Source: Acidobacteriota bacterium (GTDB taxonomy: Bacteria; Acidobacteriota; Thermoanaerobaculia; Multivoradales; UBA5704). Taken from it: a stretch of DNA of 13,532 bases. Location: contig QHVW01000345.1 of assembly GCA_003223675.1 (NCBI GenBank), forward strand, positions 1-13,532, in the 5' to 3' direction. A program made the position numbers and the translations under genes. A model generated the notes under the pieces. The model saw nothing but the letters and a program-made list of their open reading frames with translations. It searched no databases and was not told the origin of the DNA. The first letter of the stretch is position 1. Each line of letters opens with the position of its first letter. Below, piece by piece: positions 1 to 6,263 of this stretch.

Positions 1-1
1 C

Positions 2-571
2 AAAGTGATCGCCTCGCTGGTGGTGGGCATCGAGCCCGAGGGGGTCGCGCTCAGCCCGGACGGCCGCTGGGTCTACGTCACGGCCGAGACGAGCAACACC
101 GTCTCGGTGATCGACACCCGCAAGCTCCAGGTGGTCTCGACCTTCCTGGTGGACCCCCGGCCGCGCGTCGCCGCCTTCTCGCCGGACGGCAAGCGGGCCT
201 ACGTCACCGCCGAGATCGGCGGCACCCTGACCGTGGTCGACGCCGTCCACCACAAGGTGCTGCGCGCGATCAAGCTGCCGCCCACGGCCAAGCCGGTGGG
301 GGTGGTGCTCTCGCCGGACGGCAAGAAGATCTACGTGGCCAACGGCCACGGCAATTCGGTCTCGGTGATCGACGCCGCCACCGAGAAGCTGACGGCGACC
401 CTCCCCGTGGGCAAGCGCCCCTGGGGGATCGCCGTCACCCGCGACGGCAAGCGGCTCTACACCGCCAACGGCCTCAGCAACGACGTCTCGGTGATCGATA
501 CGGCCAGCCTGAAGGTGATCGCCACGATTCTGGCGGGGAAGGGGGCGTGGGGCGTGGAGATCGGGAGGTGA
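2..571 (+). CDS. YVTN-type beta-propeller repeat protein (5' end outside window)
   Basis: This is the C-terminal 189 residues of a protein that begins before the window; the frame is open to the left edge, so the GTG at base 5 is probably internal. About four repeats of roughly 42 residues are visible. Each carries a 'SPDGK..YV' strand followed by 'VSVID' or 'LTVVD', as in YVTN/cytochrome-d1-like seven-bladed propellers. The ending, with 'NGLSNDVSVID' and 'GKGAWGVEI', resembles the propeller family linked to PQQ-dependent oxidation, but no other PQQ gene is in view, so that role is only a possibility. Such propellers are usually periplasmic binding scaffolds. The stop lies 4 bp before the receptor gene start, and the purine-rich end of this gene (about 560-572) supplies the receptor's ribosome binding site, so the two are probably cotranscribed. 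The 15-base 'gtctcggtgatcgay' recurs at 101, 359 and 485. Confidence 0.85.
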   Translation, partial: KVIASLVVGIEPEGVALSPDGRWVYVTAETSNTVSVIDTRKLQVVSTFLVDPRPRVAAFSPDGKRAYVTAEIGGTLTVVDAVHHKVLRAIKLPPTAKPVGVVLSPDGKKIYVANGHGNSVSVIDAATEKLTATLPVGKRPWGIAVTRDGKRLYTANGLSNDVSVIDTASLKVIATILAGKGAWGVEIGR

Positions 572-575
572 GGCC

Positions 576-2849
576 ATGGATGCGCTGACTCTCCTCCTCG
601 CTGTGTGGATGGGCGGCCCCCCGCCCAACGCCTCTTCCGGCCAGGTGCCACCCGATTCGCGATCTTTCGGCGACACCCTCGTCGTCACCGCCGCCCGGTC
701 CCAGGAGCGCCTGACCGACGCGGTGGCGCCGACCTCCGTCCTCACCCGCGAGGACATCGCCCGCTCGCCGGGCCTCACGCTCGACGAGCAGCTCCGGCAG
801 ATCCCCGGCTTCAGCCTGCTGCGGCGGTCGAGCAGCCTCACGGCCCATCCCACCTCGCAGGGGGTCTCCCTGCGCGGGCTGGGGCCCAGCGGGGCGAGCC
901 GTACTTTGGTGCTCTTCGACGGCGCTCCGCTCAACGACCCGTTCGGCGGCTGGGTCTACTGGAACCGGCTGCCGCTCTCCGGGCTGGAGGCGGTCGAGGT
1001 GGCCCGCGGCTCCCTCTCCCAGCTCTACGGCAGCGCGGCCATGGGCGGCGCGATCCAGCTCCTGCCGCGCGCTCCCCGGCCGGACACCCTGGAGGTGACC
1101 GCGCGCGGCGGCAGCTACCGGACCGGCGATCTCGAGGTCTTCGCCGCGGACGCGGCGCCGAATGGGCGATGGGGGTACTCCCTCTCGGGCCGCCTCTTCG
1201 ATACCGACGGCTTCTACATCGTCTCGCCGGAGGACCGGGGGGCGGTCGACCGGCCGGCCACGGTCGACTTCGGCACCCTCTTCGGCCGCGTCGAGATGGG
1301 TCGCTATCACGCCGGCATCAACGCCTATCGGGAAGAGCGGGGGAACGGCACCGCGCTCCAGACGAACGACACCAGCCTGCAATCCCTGGAGGCGGGCTGG
1401 TCCGGCGATCACTGGGAGTGGGACGCCTTCGGGCAGACGCAGCGCTTCCGCAGCACCTTCTCGCGCATCCTGCCCGACCGCTCGCAGGAATTCCTCACGG
1501 CGCGGCAGGACTTCCTGGTCGACGCCTGGGGGGGCTCGACCGCCTGGCGCTCCGGCGGCGGCTTCCTGGCCGGGGCGGACGTACGCCGCGCCTCCTGGGA
1601 CGTTCAGGACCAGACCCTCGGCGGCCTCTACGCCCAGCAGACCCTGGGCGCCACCTCCCGGCTCGACCTGCAGCTCGGGGCGCGGCTCGATCTCTGGCAG
1701 AGCGCGACAACCCGGACCAGCCTCAACCCCCGGCTCGGCGCCCTCTTCCGCGCCTCGGACGCGGTGACCCTTCGCGCCTCGGCCTACCGGGGGTTCCGGG
1801 CGCCCACGCTCAACGAGCTCTACCGGCCATTCCGGGTGGGGAACGTCCAGACCGAGGCCAACCCCGATCTGCGGGAGGAGAGCCTGTTGGGAGCGGAGAT
1901 CGGCGCCGATTTCCACCCCTCCGCCAGCCTCTTCGGCCGCCTTAATCTCTTCCGCAACCGGATCGACGGCGCGGTGGGGAACGTCACCATCTCGGTGACG
2001 CCGCAGCTCATCACCCGCCGGCGCGAGAACCTGGACCGGGTGAATGCCCAGGGTCTGGAGGCCGAGCTCCACCTGCGTCCCCGCCCCCGTTGGGGGCTCC
2101 AGGCCTCCTATCTCTACACGGATTCCACGGTCGAGCGCACCGGCTTGCGCGTCCCCCAGGTCCCGCGCAATCAGGGCTCTTTCGGGATCACGTTCGACGG
2201 CCCCGTCGCCGTCCTCCTCCAGGGGCGCTGGGCCGGCGAGCAGTTCGACGACGATCTCAACCAGCTCCCCCTGCGCGGCTACTTCGTGGCCGACCTCTCC
2301 CTGCGCCGGCCGTTCGGGGACCGGCTGGCCGTCTTCCTCTCGGCGGAGAACCTCTTCAACCCAACTCGGGATAACCGTAAGAAGGTAAAGGACCCAAAGG
2401 ACATAAAAGGACCCAAAGGACCAAGGGCTTTTCCGTCCTTTATGTCCTTTATGTCCTTTTGGTCCTTTCAGACCTCAGCAGCAGGAGATGCCGGCCCGGC
2501 AGCTCCCCAAGGCCCCGCCGCAGTCTGCGTCGGTCTTGCAGGGGAACCCGCAACTGCAGCGGCAGGTGCGTGTGCCCACCAGGAATTCCGGCTCCGGGGT
2601 CTTCGTCTGCGGAGCGGCGGTCGCGGGGCAGGTCTGGCCCTTGGCCGGAGCGAGGTCCAGAACGGGCTGGCAACCGGGCTGGGCCGCGGCGGCGACCGCC
2701 GGAGCGGCCGGGTTGTCGGCGGCGGCCTTGGCGGGACCGGCACCGAGGATGGCGAGGAGGATCAGCGCGAAGATCGTCAATCCGAGAAGCTTCTTCATGA
2801 GGGGACCTCCAGAAAGATCGATCGGTTTCAACAACACGAGATGGTCTGA
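576..2849 (+). CDS. TonB-dependent outer-membrane receptor, C-terminus disrupted
   Basis: Active-transport receptor of the outer membrane, ligand unknown. Residues 1-22 are a weak signal peptide. A TonB-box-like 'DTLVVTA' lies at 33-39. The plug domain spans roughly 40-165 and includes 'VSLRGLGPSGASRTLVLFDG' and 'LYGSAAMGGAIQLL'. From about 170 the sequence has amphipathic beta-barrel character, with receptor signatures 'YRGFRAPTLNELYRPF' and 'NPDLREESLLGAEIG'. Family-like sequence stops at 'SAENLFNPTRD' (about base 2376). A normal receptor would need some 30 more residues, ending in a terminal strand with a C-terminal aromatic residue. Here the frame instead runs through a palindromic repeat (2385-2470) and then antisense through a peptide gene, to a stop at 2849. 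I infer a truncated gene with a meaningless tail, probably defective in BAM-dependent insertion. Reliable homology covers 576-2380. The start follows the propeller gene by 4 bp. Confidence 0.85.
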   Translation: MDALTLLLAVWMGGPPPNASSGQVPPDSRSFGDTLVVTAARSQERLTDAVAPTSVLTREDIARSPGLTLDEQLRQIPGFSLLRRSSSLTAHPTSQGVSLRGLGPSGASRTLVLFDGAPLNDPFGGWVYWNRLPLSGLEAVEVARGSLSQLYGSAAMGGAIQLLPRAPRPDTLEVTARGGSYRTGDLEVFAADAAPNGRWGYSLSGRLFDTDGFYIVSPEDRGAVDRPATVDFGTLFGRVEMGRYHAGINAYREERGNGTALQTNDTSLQSLEAGWSGDHWEWDAFGQTQRFRSTFSRILPDRSQEFLTARQDFLVDAWGGSTAWRSGGGFLAGADVRRASWDVQDQTLGGLYAQQTLGATSRLDLQLGARLDLWQSATTRTSLNPRLGALFRASDAVTLRASAYRGFRAPTLNELYRPFRVGNVQTEANPDLREESLLGAEIGADFHPSASLFGRLNLFRNRIDGAVGNVTISVTPQLITRRRENLDRVNAQGLEAELHLRPRPRWGLQASYLYTDSTVERTGLRVPQVPRNQGSFGITFDGPVAVLLQGRWAGEQFDDDLNQLPLRGYFVADLSLRRPFGDRLAVFLSAENLFNPTRDNRKKVKDPKDIKGPKGPRAFPSFMSFMSFWSFQTSAAGDAGPAAPQGPAAVCVGLAGEPATAAAGACAHQEFRLRGLRLRSGGRGAGLALGRSEVQNGLATGLGRGGDRRSGRVVGGGLGGTGTEDGEEDQREDRQSEKLLHEGTSRKIDRFQQHEMV
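2385..2470. repeat. Palindromic element made of short AAAGGAC-type units
   Basis: The left arm (2385-2422) is built of 9-10-base units such as 'aaaggaccc' and 'aaaggacat'. The right arm (2433-2470) holds the complementary units 'gtcctttat' and 'ggtccttt'. The arms pair as a long imperfect hairpin of about 38 bp around a short loop near 2423-2432. The left end coincides with loss of receptor-like sequence, and the right end lies 5 bases from the stop of the cysteine-rich peptide gene on the other strand. It is therefore placed to act as a terminator for that operon and possibly for both strands. The low GC and unit structure differ sharply from the surroundings, which suggests an inserted REP/MITE-like or slippage-expanded element. 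No transposase is present. Confidence 0.8.
2475..2798 (-). CDS. Secreted cysteine-rich peptide, 10 Cys (peptide 1)
   Basis: A 107-residue protein with a strong Sec signal peptide ('MKKLLGLTIFALILLAIL', likely cleavage after AKA near residue 25) and a short Ala/Pro linker. The mature region contains Cys 43, 57, 79, 81, 83, 87, 93, 100, 106 and 107. The C-terminal part has the pattern C-x-C-x-C-x3-C-x5-C-x6-C-x5-CC with 'DADCGG', reminiscent of small disulfide-rich folds such as knottins. I do not recognise the family. The start is the internal ATG at 2798 because a GGAGGT site lies at 2805-2810; the open frame continues upstream without one. It is the second gene of a pair, 29 bp after its paralogue, sharing the signal peptide, 'PAKGxTC' and the C-terminal 'ISCC'. 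Extracytoplasmic export with disulfides is inferred. A toxin, a metal-binding role or a modified-peptide precursor are all possible. Confidence 0.75.
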   Translation of the reverse strand: MKKLLGLTIFALILLAILGAGPAKAAADNPAAPAVAAAAQPGCQPVLDLAPAKGQTCPATAAPQTKTPEPEFLVGTRTCRCSCGFPCKTDADCGGALGSCRAGISCC

Positions 2850-3067
2850 TCGCAGGACGCGCCGCCGCAATCTGAGCTGTCGTGGGCCGCCGAGCAGGTC
2901 TCCCCCTTGGCCGGCAGGACTGGGGCCTGCCCGCAGCCACCGGCCTGCGGGGCTGTCGCGGCGACGGTCGTGACGCCGGGGATCTCCGCGGCGGCGGCCG
3001 GGGCCGCGCCGAGGAAGGCGGCGAGGATCAACGCGAAGATGGCCAATCCGAACAGTTTCTTCACCAT
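2828..3067 (-). CDS. Secreted cysteine-rich peptide, 6 Cys (peptide 2)
   Basis: A 79-residue paralogue of the neighbouring downstream peptide. It has the Sec signal peptide 'MVKKLFGLAIFALILAAF' (cleavage near AAA-AE, about residue 27). Cys 45, 58, 67, 72, 78 and 79 lie in a short mature part of about 50 residues. Shared marks are 'GC...PAKGETC', 'DCGGASC' and the terminal 'ISCC'. The start at 3067 is set by an AAGGAGAA ribosome site at 3072-3079; an in-frame ATG at 3190 would put 41 non-signal residues ahead of the hydrophobic core and was not chosen. It is transcribed first, with the ten-cysteine paralogue 29 bp behind, so the pair looks like a duplication followed by expansion of the Cys-rich C-terminus. 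A perfect palindrome (3098-3113) sits upstream and may control it. The function is unknown. Confidence 0.75.
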   Translation of the reverse strand: MVKKLFGLAIFALILAAFLGAAPAAAAEIPGVTTVAATAPQAGGCGQAPVLPAKGETCSAAHDSSDCGGASCDQTISCC

Positions 3068-3097
3068 GACATTCTCCTTGGGTCCGGAGATCTCGTC

Positions 3098-3113
3098 CGC
3101 GACCCGGGTCGCG
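3098..3113. promoter_or_regulatory. Perfect 16-bp palindrome between divergent genes
   Basis: The sequence CGCGACCCGGGTCGCG is its own reverse complement. It lies 31-46 bases upstream of the peptide 2 start codon and about 100 bases upstream of the archaemetzincin start. Position and symmetry fit a dimeric repressor or activator site that could control both directions. In GC-rich DNA shorter palindromes are common by chance, but a perfect 16-mer in a 149-bp divergent gap deserves attention. No regulator is identified. Confidence 0.4.
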
Positions 3114-3216
3114 TGGCGAGAAGGGCCCATTAAGAAAAGTGCCGGCCGGGCCGGAAGAGAGGACTTTGCGCTATCCTGATCTCGCGGCAAGCTCGACGTG
3201 GCGAAAGGGGGTCCCG

Positions 3217-4170
3217 ATGCGAAGATCCCGAATCGCGTTGCTCCTCACGGTGGCGCTCCTCCCGCTGGCAGGCTGCCGCCGGTCCCATGCCGGCCCTGTG
3301 GCCGGTCCGCCGTCTACCAACGGGCCGGAGGTCGCGCGGCTGCGGGGCGTGATGGAGACGGTCCGGCCGCTCTACCTCCCACATGAGCCCTCCGCCTGGG
3401 ATCTCTTCTTTCCCGAGCACGGCCAGACCTTCCAGGAGTATCTGGCGGTGAATCCCAACGTCCCGCGGGACCGGCGCCGGATCCTCTACGTCCGCCAACT
3501 GGGTGACCTCACCCCCGCGCAGCGCCATATCCTGGAGATCACGGCCGAATACCTGGAGCAGTTCTACGGCCTGGCGACCCGCATCGCTCCCACCCTTCCC
3601 CTCGACCACGTGCCGGCCGGCGCCCGCCGCCGCAACCGGTTTCTGGGCAGCGAGCAGATCCAGACCGGCTACCTGCTGGATCTGCTGAAGCGGGCGCTGC
3701 CGGACGACGCCTTCGCCGAGATCGGTCTGACCGCCTCCGATCTCTATCCGGACGAGAAGATGAATTTCGTCTTCGGACAGTCCACGCTCCGGGACCGGGT
3801 GGGGGTGTGGTCGCTGTGCTGGCTCGGCGAGCCGGACCAGAGCGAGGCGGAATTCCGCACCACCCTGGCCCGGACGCTGAAGGTCGCCAGCCACGAGACC
3901 GGCCACATGTTCTCCATCCCGCACTGCACGAAGTACAACTGCATCATGAACGGCGCCCTCTCGCTCGGCGAGGTGGACTTTCACCCCTTCGACGCCTGTC
4001 CCGAGTGCATGGCGAAGATCTGCTGGGCCACCCGCTCCGAGCCCCGTGACCGCTATCAACGGCTGGCGAGCTTCTTCTCCCGCCAGCCCGGGATGGCCGC
4101 CGCACGCGCCTCCCTCGCCCGCCGCCGGGACGCCCTGGCGCTCGACAAACCCGGCAGGCCTCCTGCATGA
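3217..4170 (+). CDS. Archaemetzincin-family zinc metalloprotease (M54), lipoprotein
   Basis: A 317-residue protein with a lipoprotein signal peptide ending 'LLPLAGC' (lipid-carrying Cys20), so it should be anchored in a membrane facing the periplasm or outside. The catalytic region 'HETGHMFSIPHC' (226-237) supplies the three zinc His ligands H226, H230 and H236 and the general base E227. It is followed by C242-x-M244 and 'CPEC' (261-264), the four-Cys second-zinc signature that defines archaemetzincins within the metzincins. The Gly usual in HExxHxxGxxH is Ser233 here. The start at 3217 is chosen because 'aaaggggg' (3204-3211) precedes it and the lipobox follows directly; the upstream ATG-free extension from 3139 is not needed. 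It is divergent from the cysteine-rich peptides. Its stop is 4 bp before the nicotinate phosphoribosyltransferase start, suggesting cotranscription. The substrate is unknown; acting on the facing peptides is only an idea from context. Confidence 0.85.
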   Translation: MRRSRIALLLTVALLPLAGCRRSHAGPVAGPPSTNGPEVARLRGVMETVRPLYLPHEPSAWDLFFPEHGQTFQEYLAVNPNVPRDRRRILYVRQLGDLTPAQRHILEITAEYLEQFYGLATRIAPTLPLDHVPAGARRRNRFLGSEQIQTGYLLDLLKRALPDDAFAEIGLTASDLYPDEKMNFVFGQSTLRDRVGVWSLCWLGEPDQSEAEFRTTLARTLKVASHETGHMFSIPHCTKYNCIMNGALSLGEVDFHPFDACPECMAKICWATRSEPRDRYQRLASFFSRQPGMAAARASLARRRDALALDKPGRPPA

Positions 4171-4174
4171 CGGC

Positions 4175-5329
4175 ATGAGCCACCTCGACCGCGTCTACCG
4201 CGACTCCCTCGCCCTCCTCACCGACCTCTACGAGCTGACCATGGCCTATGGCTATTGGAAGTCGGGGACGGCGAAGAAGCAGGCGTGCTTCCATCTCGTC
4301 TTCCGCCGCAACCCCTTCGGCGGCGGCTTCGCCGTGGCCTGCGGGCTCCAGCCGGCCATCGAATACGTGGAGAGCCTGCGGTTCCAGGAGGAGGATCTCG
4401 ACTATCTGGCGGGGATTGAGGGCAATGACGGCCGGCCGCTCTTCGAGGCGGGGTTCCTGGATCACCTCCGAGCCTTGAGCTTCCGCTGCGACCTCGACGC
4501 CATGCCCGAGGGGACGGTGGTCTTCGGCCAGGAGCCGCTGGTGCGGGTGACCGGCCCCCTGCTCGTCGCCCAGCTCCTGGAGACGCCCCTGCTCAACCTG
4601 ATCAACTTCCAGACGCTGATCGCCACCCAGGCGGCGCGCCTGCGGCTGGCGGCCGGGGATGACCCGATCCTGGAATTCGGCCTGCGGCGGGCCCAGGGGA
4701 TCGACGGCGGGCTCGCCGCGGCCCGGGCCGCCTACGCGGGCGGCTGCGACGGCACCTCGAACGTGCTGGCGGGAAAGGTCTACGGCATTCCGGTCAAGGG
4801 GACGCACGCCCATAGCTGGGTGCTGTCGTTCGATTCCGAGCTCGAGGCCTTCGAGGCCTATGCCGCGGCCATGCCCAACAACTGCGTCTTCCTGGTCGAC
4901 ACCTACGATTCGCTCCAGGGGGTGCGCCACGCCGTGGAGGTGGGGCGAAAGCTGCGCGAGCACGGGCACGAGATGATCGGCGTCCGCCTCGACTCCGGGG
5001 ACCTCGCCTGGCTGAGCCGGGAGGCGCGCCGCATCCTGGATGAAGCAGGCTTCCCTGAGGCGCAGATCCTGGCCAGCAACGACCTCGACGAGACCCTGAT
5101 CGCCGAGCTCAAGCGGCAGGGGGCCGCGATCGGCGTCTGGGGGGTGGGGACGCGCCTGGTCACCGGCTACGGCGATCCGGCGCTGGGCGGCGTCTACAAG
5201 CTGACGGCGGTGCGCGAGCCGGTGAACGACTGGCAGGACCGGGTCAAGATCTCCGAGCAGACGGCGAAGACCACCAACCGCGGCATCCTCCAGGTCCGCC
5301 GCTTCCGCCAGGGTGGCCCGAAGACCTGA
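4175..5329 (+). CDS. pncB: Nicotinate phosphoribosyltransferase, main part before a frameshift
   Basis: Cytosolic NAD-salvage enzyme that converts nicotinate and PRPP, with ATP, to nicotinate mononucleotide. The 384 residues from ATG 4175 include the family N-terminus 'ALLTDLYELTMAYGYWKSG', 'EFGLRRAQG' (about 167-175) and 'SNVLAGKVYGIPVKGTHAHS' ending at about residue 214. That segment contains the active-site His region (H211/H213). Also present are 'GVRLDSGDLAWLSREARR' in the phosphate-binding part and 'VKISEQTAKTTNRGILQVRR'. After 'RRFRQGG' the frame stops at 5329. The rest of the enzyme continues in the +1-shifted frame from about 5314 to 5577, with some 20-30 family residues missing at the junction, so the protein made would lack its C-terminal portion. 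The start lies 4 bp after the archaemetzincin stop. The gene is either a recent pseudogene or carries a local assembly error. Confidence 0.88.
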   Translation: MSHLDRVYRDSLALLTDLYELTMAYGYWKSGTAKKQACFHLVFRRNPFGGGFAVACGLQPAIEYVESLRFQEEDLDYLAGIEGNDGRPLFEAGFLDHLRALSFRCDLDAMPEGTVVFGQEPLVRVTGPLLVAQLLETPLLNLINFQTLIATQAARLRLAAGDDPILEFGLRRAQGIDGGLAAARAAYAGGCDGTSNVLAGKVYGIPVKGTHAHSWVLSFDSELEAFEAYAAAMPNNCVFLVDTYDSLQGVRHAVEVGRKLREHGHEMIGVRLDSGDLAWLSREARRILDEAGFPEAQILASNDLDETLIAELKRQGAAIGVWGVGTRLVTGYGDPALGGVYKLTAVREPVNDWQDRVKISEQTAKTTNRGILQVRRFRQGGPKT

Positions 5330-5577
5330 CGCGGCGCAAGACCATCCCGGAGGGCGCGGAGTGGGAGGACCTGCTGGTGCCGGTCTTCCGCGGCGGGGAG
5401 CGCGTCTACGATCCGCCGGGCCTGCCGGAGATCCGGACCCGGGTCCGCGAGCAGCTCGCCGGTTTCCACGAGGGGATCAAGCGCTTCGTCAACCCGCACC
5501 GCTACCCGGTGGGGCTGGAGCTCGGCTACTTCGAGCGCAAGACGGCGCTGGTGCTGGCGGCGCGGGGGGCCCCATAA
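5314..5577 (+). pseudogene. pncB: Out-of-frame C-terminal part of nicotinate phosphoribosyltransferase
   Basis: This frame reads 'PEDLTRRKTIPEG', 'EDLLVPVFRGGERVYDPP', 'LAGFHEGIKRFVNPHRYPVG' and ends 'KTALVLAARGAP'. That is the expected end of the upstream pncB, including the conserved 'RRFVNPH.YPVGLE'-type block. It is in a different frame from 4175-5329, and it has no ribosome site or credible start of its own. Joined to the upstream part it would give about 470 residues, near full family length if about 20-30 residues were restored. I read it as one gene broken by a deletion whose length is not a multiple of three. Confidence 0.8.
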
Positions 5578-5630
5578 GAAACCGGGCCAAATAATAAACC
5601 GGCCGCCGGAAAGTGCCGCGGGCGCGGCGA

Positions 5631-5694
5631 CCGGTCCAGGGGAAGAGCCCGGACCGGCCCGGAGGCCGGTACGCCGCGCGCGTTACTGCGCGGC
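5631..5694. repeat. Cluster of three GC-rich inverted repeats in a convergent spacer
   Basis: Between the ends of pncB (+) and the copper-storage gene (-), bases 5578-5858 hold no gene I can support. Three stems are visible: CCGGTCC (5631-5637) with GGACCGG (5651-5657); CCGGCC (5654-5659) with GGCCGG (5664-5669) around a CGGA loop; and GCCGCGC (5673-5679) with GCGCGGC (5688-5694). The first two share bases and exclude each other. A small TTCGC-ATAA-GCGAA stem lies at 5823-5836. Likely transcription-stopping structure for one or both genes, though no T-tract follows. Confidence 0.5.
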
Positions 5695-5858
5695 TCTACG
5701 ATGTCAAGCGGGCGGTGCCCACAACCGCGGGATCCGCTCGCAGGCGGGATGGCCGCCGCCGGAGCGCCGACCATGGAGGCATCGTACTCCTCCTGCGGAA
5801 GAAGTGCAAACGAATTGAACATTTCGCATAAGCGAAGGTGACCAATCCTTGGGCGGTC

Positions 5859-6230
5859 CTACCGCGCGCCGGCTCCGGCGAGGGCGTGCCCGGCCATCCG
5901 GTTGCACGACTGGGCGCAGCGGCGGCAGGTCTCGGCGCAGCGCCGCATGGTCTCGTCGTCGCCCATCCGCTCGCAGTCCTCGGCGCAGCGGTCGCACACC
6001 TCGGCGCAGGCGCCACAGGTGAGGCGGTGGAGCTCCGAGCCGCGGATCATGAAGTTGGCGCTGGTCTCGCAGATCTCCGCACAGTCGAGCATCAGCCGGA
6101 TGTGGGACGCCTCGGCGTGCCGGCCCCCCTTGGGCAGGCAATAGGTCAGGGCCGTCCGCAGGCAGATCTCGTGGCACTGCTGGCAGTTGTCGATACACTG
6201 CTCTAGATCTTGCGCGTTGCTCTGGGCCAT
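5859..6230 (-). CDS. Four-helix-bundle copper-storage protein (Csp / DUF326 type)
   Basis: A 123-residue protein with 16 cysteines, many in CxxxC or CxxC spacing: 'CIDNCQQCHEIC', 'CGACAEVCDRCAEDC' and 'CAETCRRCAQSC'. This is the pattern of the Cys-rich four-helix bundle proteins that line their core with thiolates and bind many Cu(I) ions. No Tat or Sec signal is visible (N-terminus MAQSNAQDLEQC), so it should be the cytosolic Csp3-like form, buffering copper inside the cell. The ATG at 6230 is preceded by AAGGAGGTG (6235-6243 on this strand's complement), a nine-base anti-SD match, suggesting strong translation. The divergent neighbour is a zinc-type efflux transporter with only 33 bp between starts, fitting a metal-detoxification unit. 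Confidence 0.88.
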   Translation of the reverse strand: MAQSNAQDLEQCIDNCQQCHEICLRTALTYCLPKGGRHAEASHIRLMLDCAEICETSANFMIRGSELHRLTCGACAEVCDRCAEDCERMGDDETMRRCAETCRRCAQSCNRMAGHALAGAGAR

Positions 6231-6263
6231 GAAGCACCTCCTTGGTTGTCAGGGAGGAGAGGG

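Noticed and set aside
605..1945. 446-codon frame within the receptor on the same strand
   Set aside because: Extremely Arg/Pro/Ala-rich, no recognisable motifs and fully contained in the receptor gene; a frame shadow.
474..2072. Long minus-strand open frame (532 codons) opposite the TonB receptor
   Set aside because: Its composition is Arg/Gly/Glu/Pro-rich without domain features, and the plus strand encodes a clear receptor. It is a GC-rich antisense shadow.
2385..2470. CRISPR-like repeat array
   Set aside because: The units are 9-10 bases and contiguous, arranged as a palindrome without spacers; not a CRISPR array.
5696..5773. Short minus-strand frame of 28 codons preceded by AGGAGGAG near 5780
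   Set aside because: The ribosome-site-like sequence is good, but the product is Arg-rich without features and the region is a convergent spacer; not supported as a gene.
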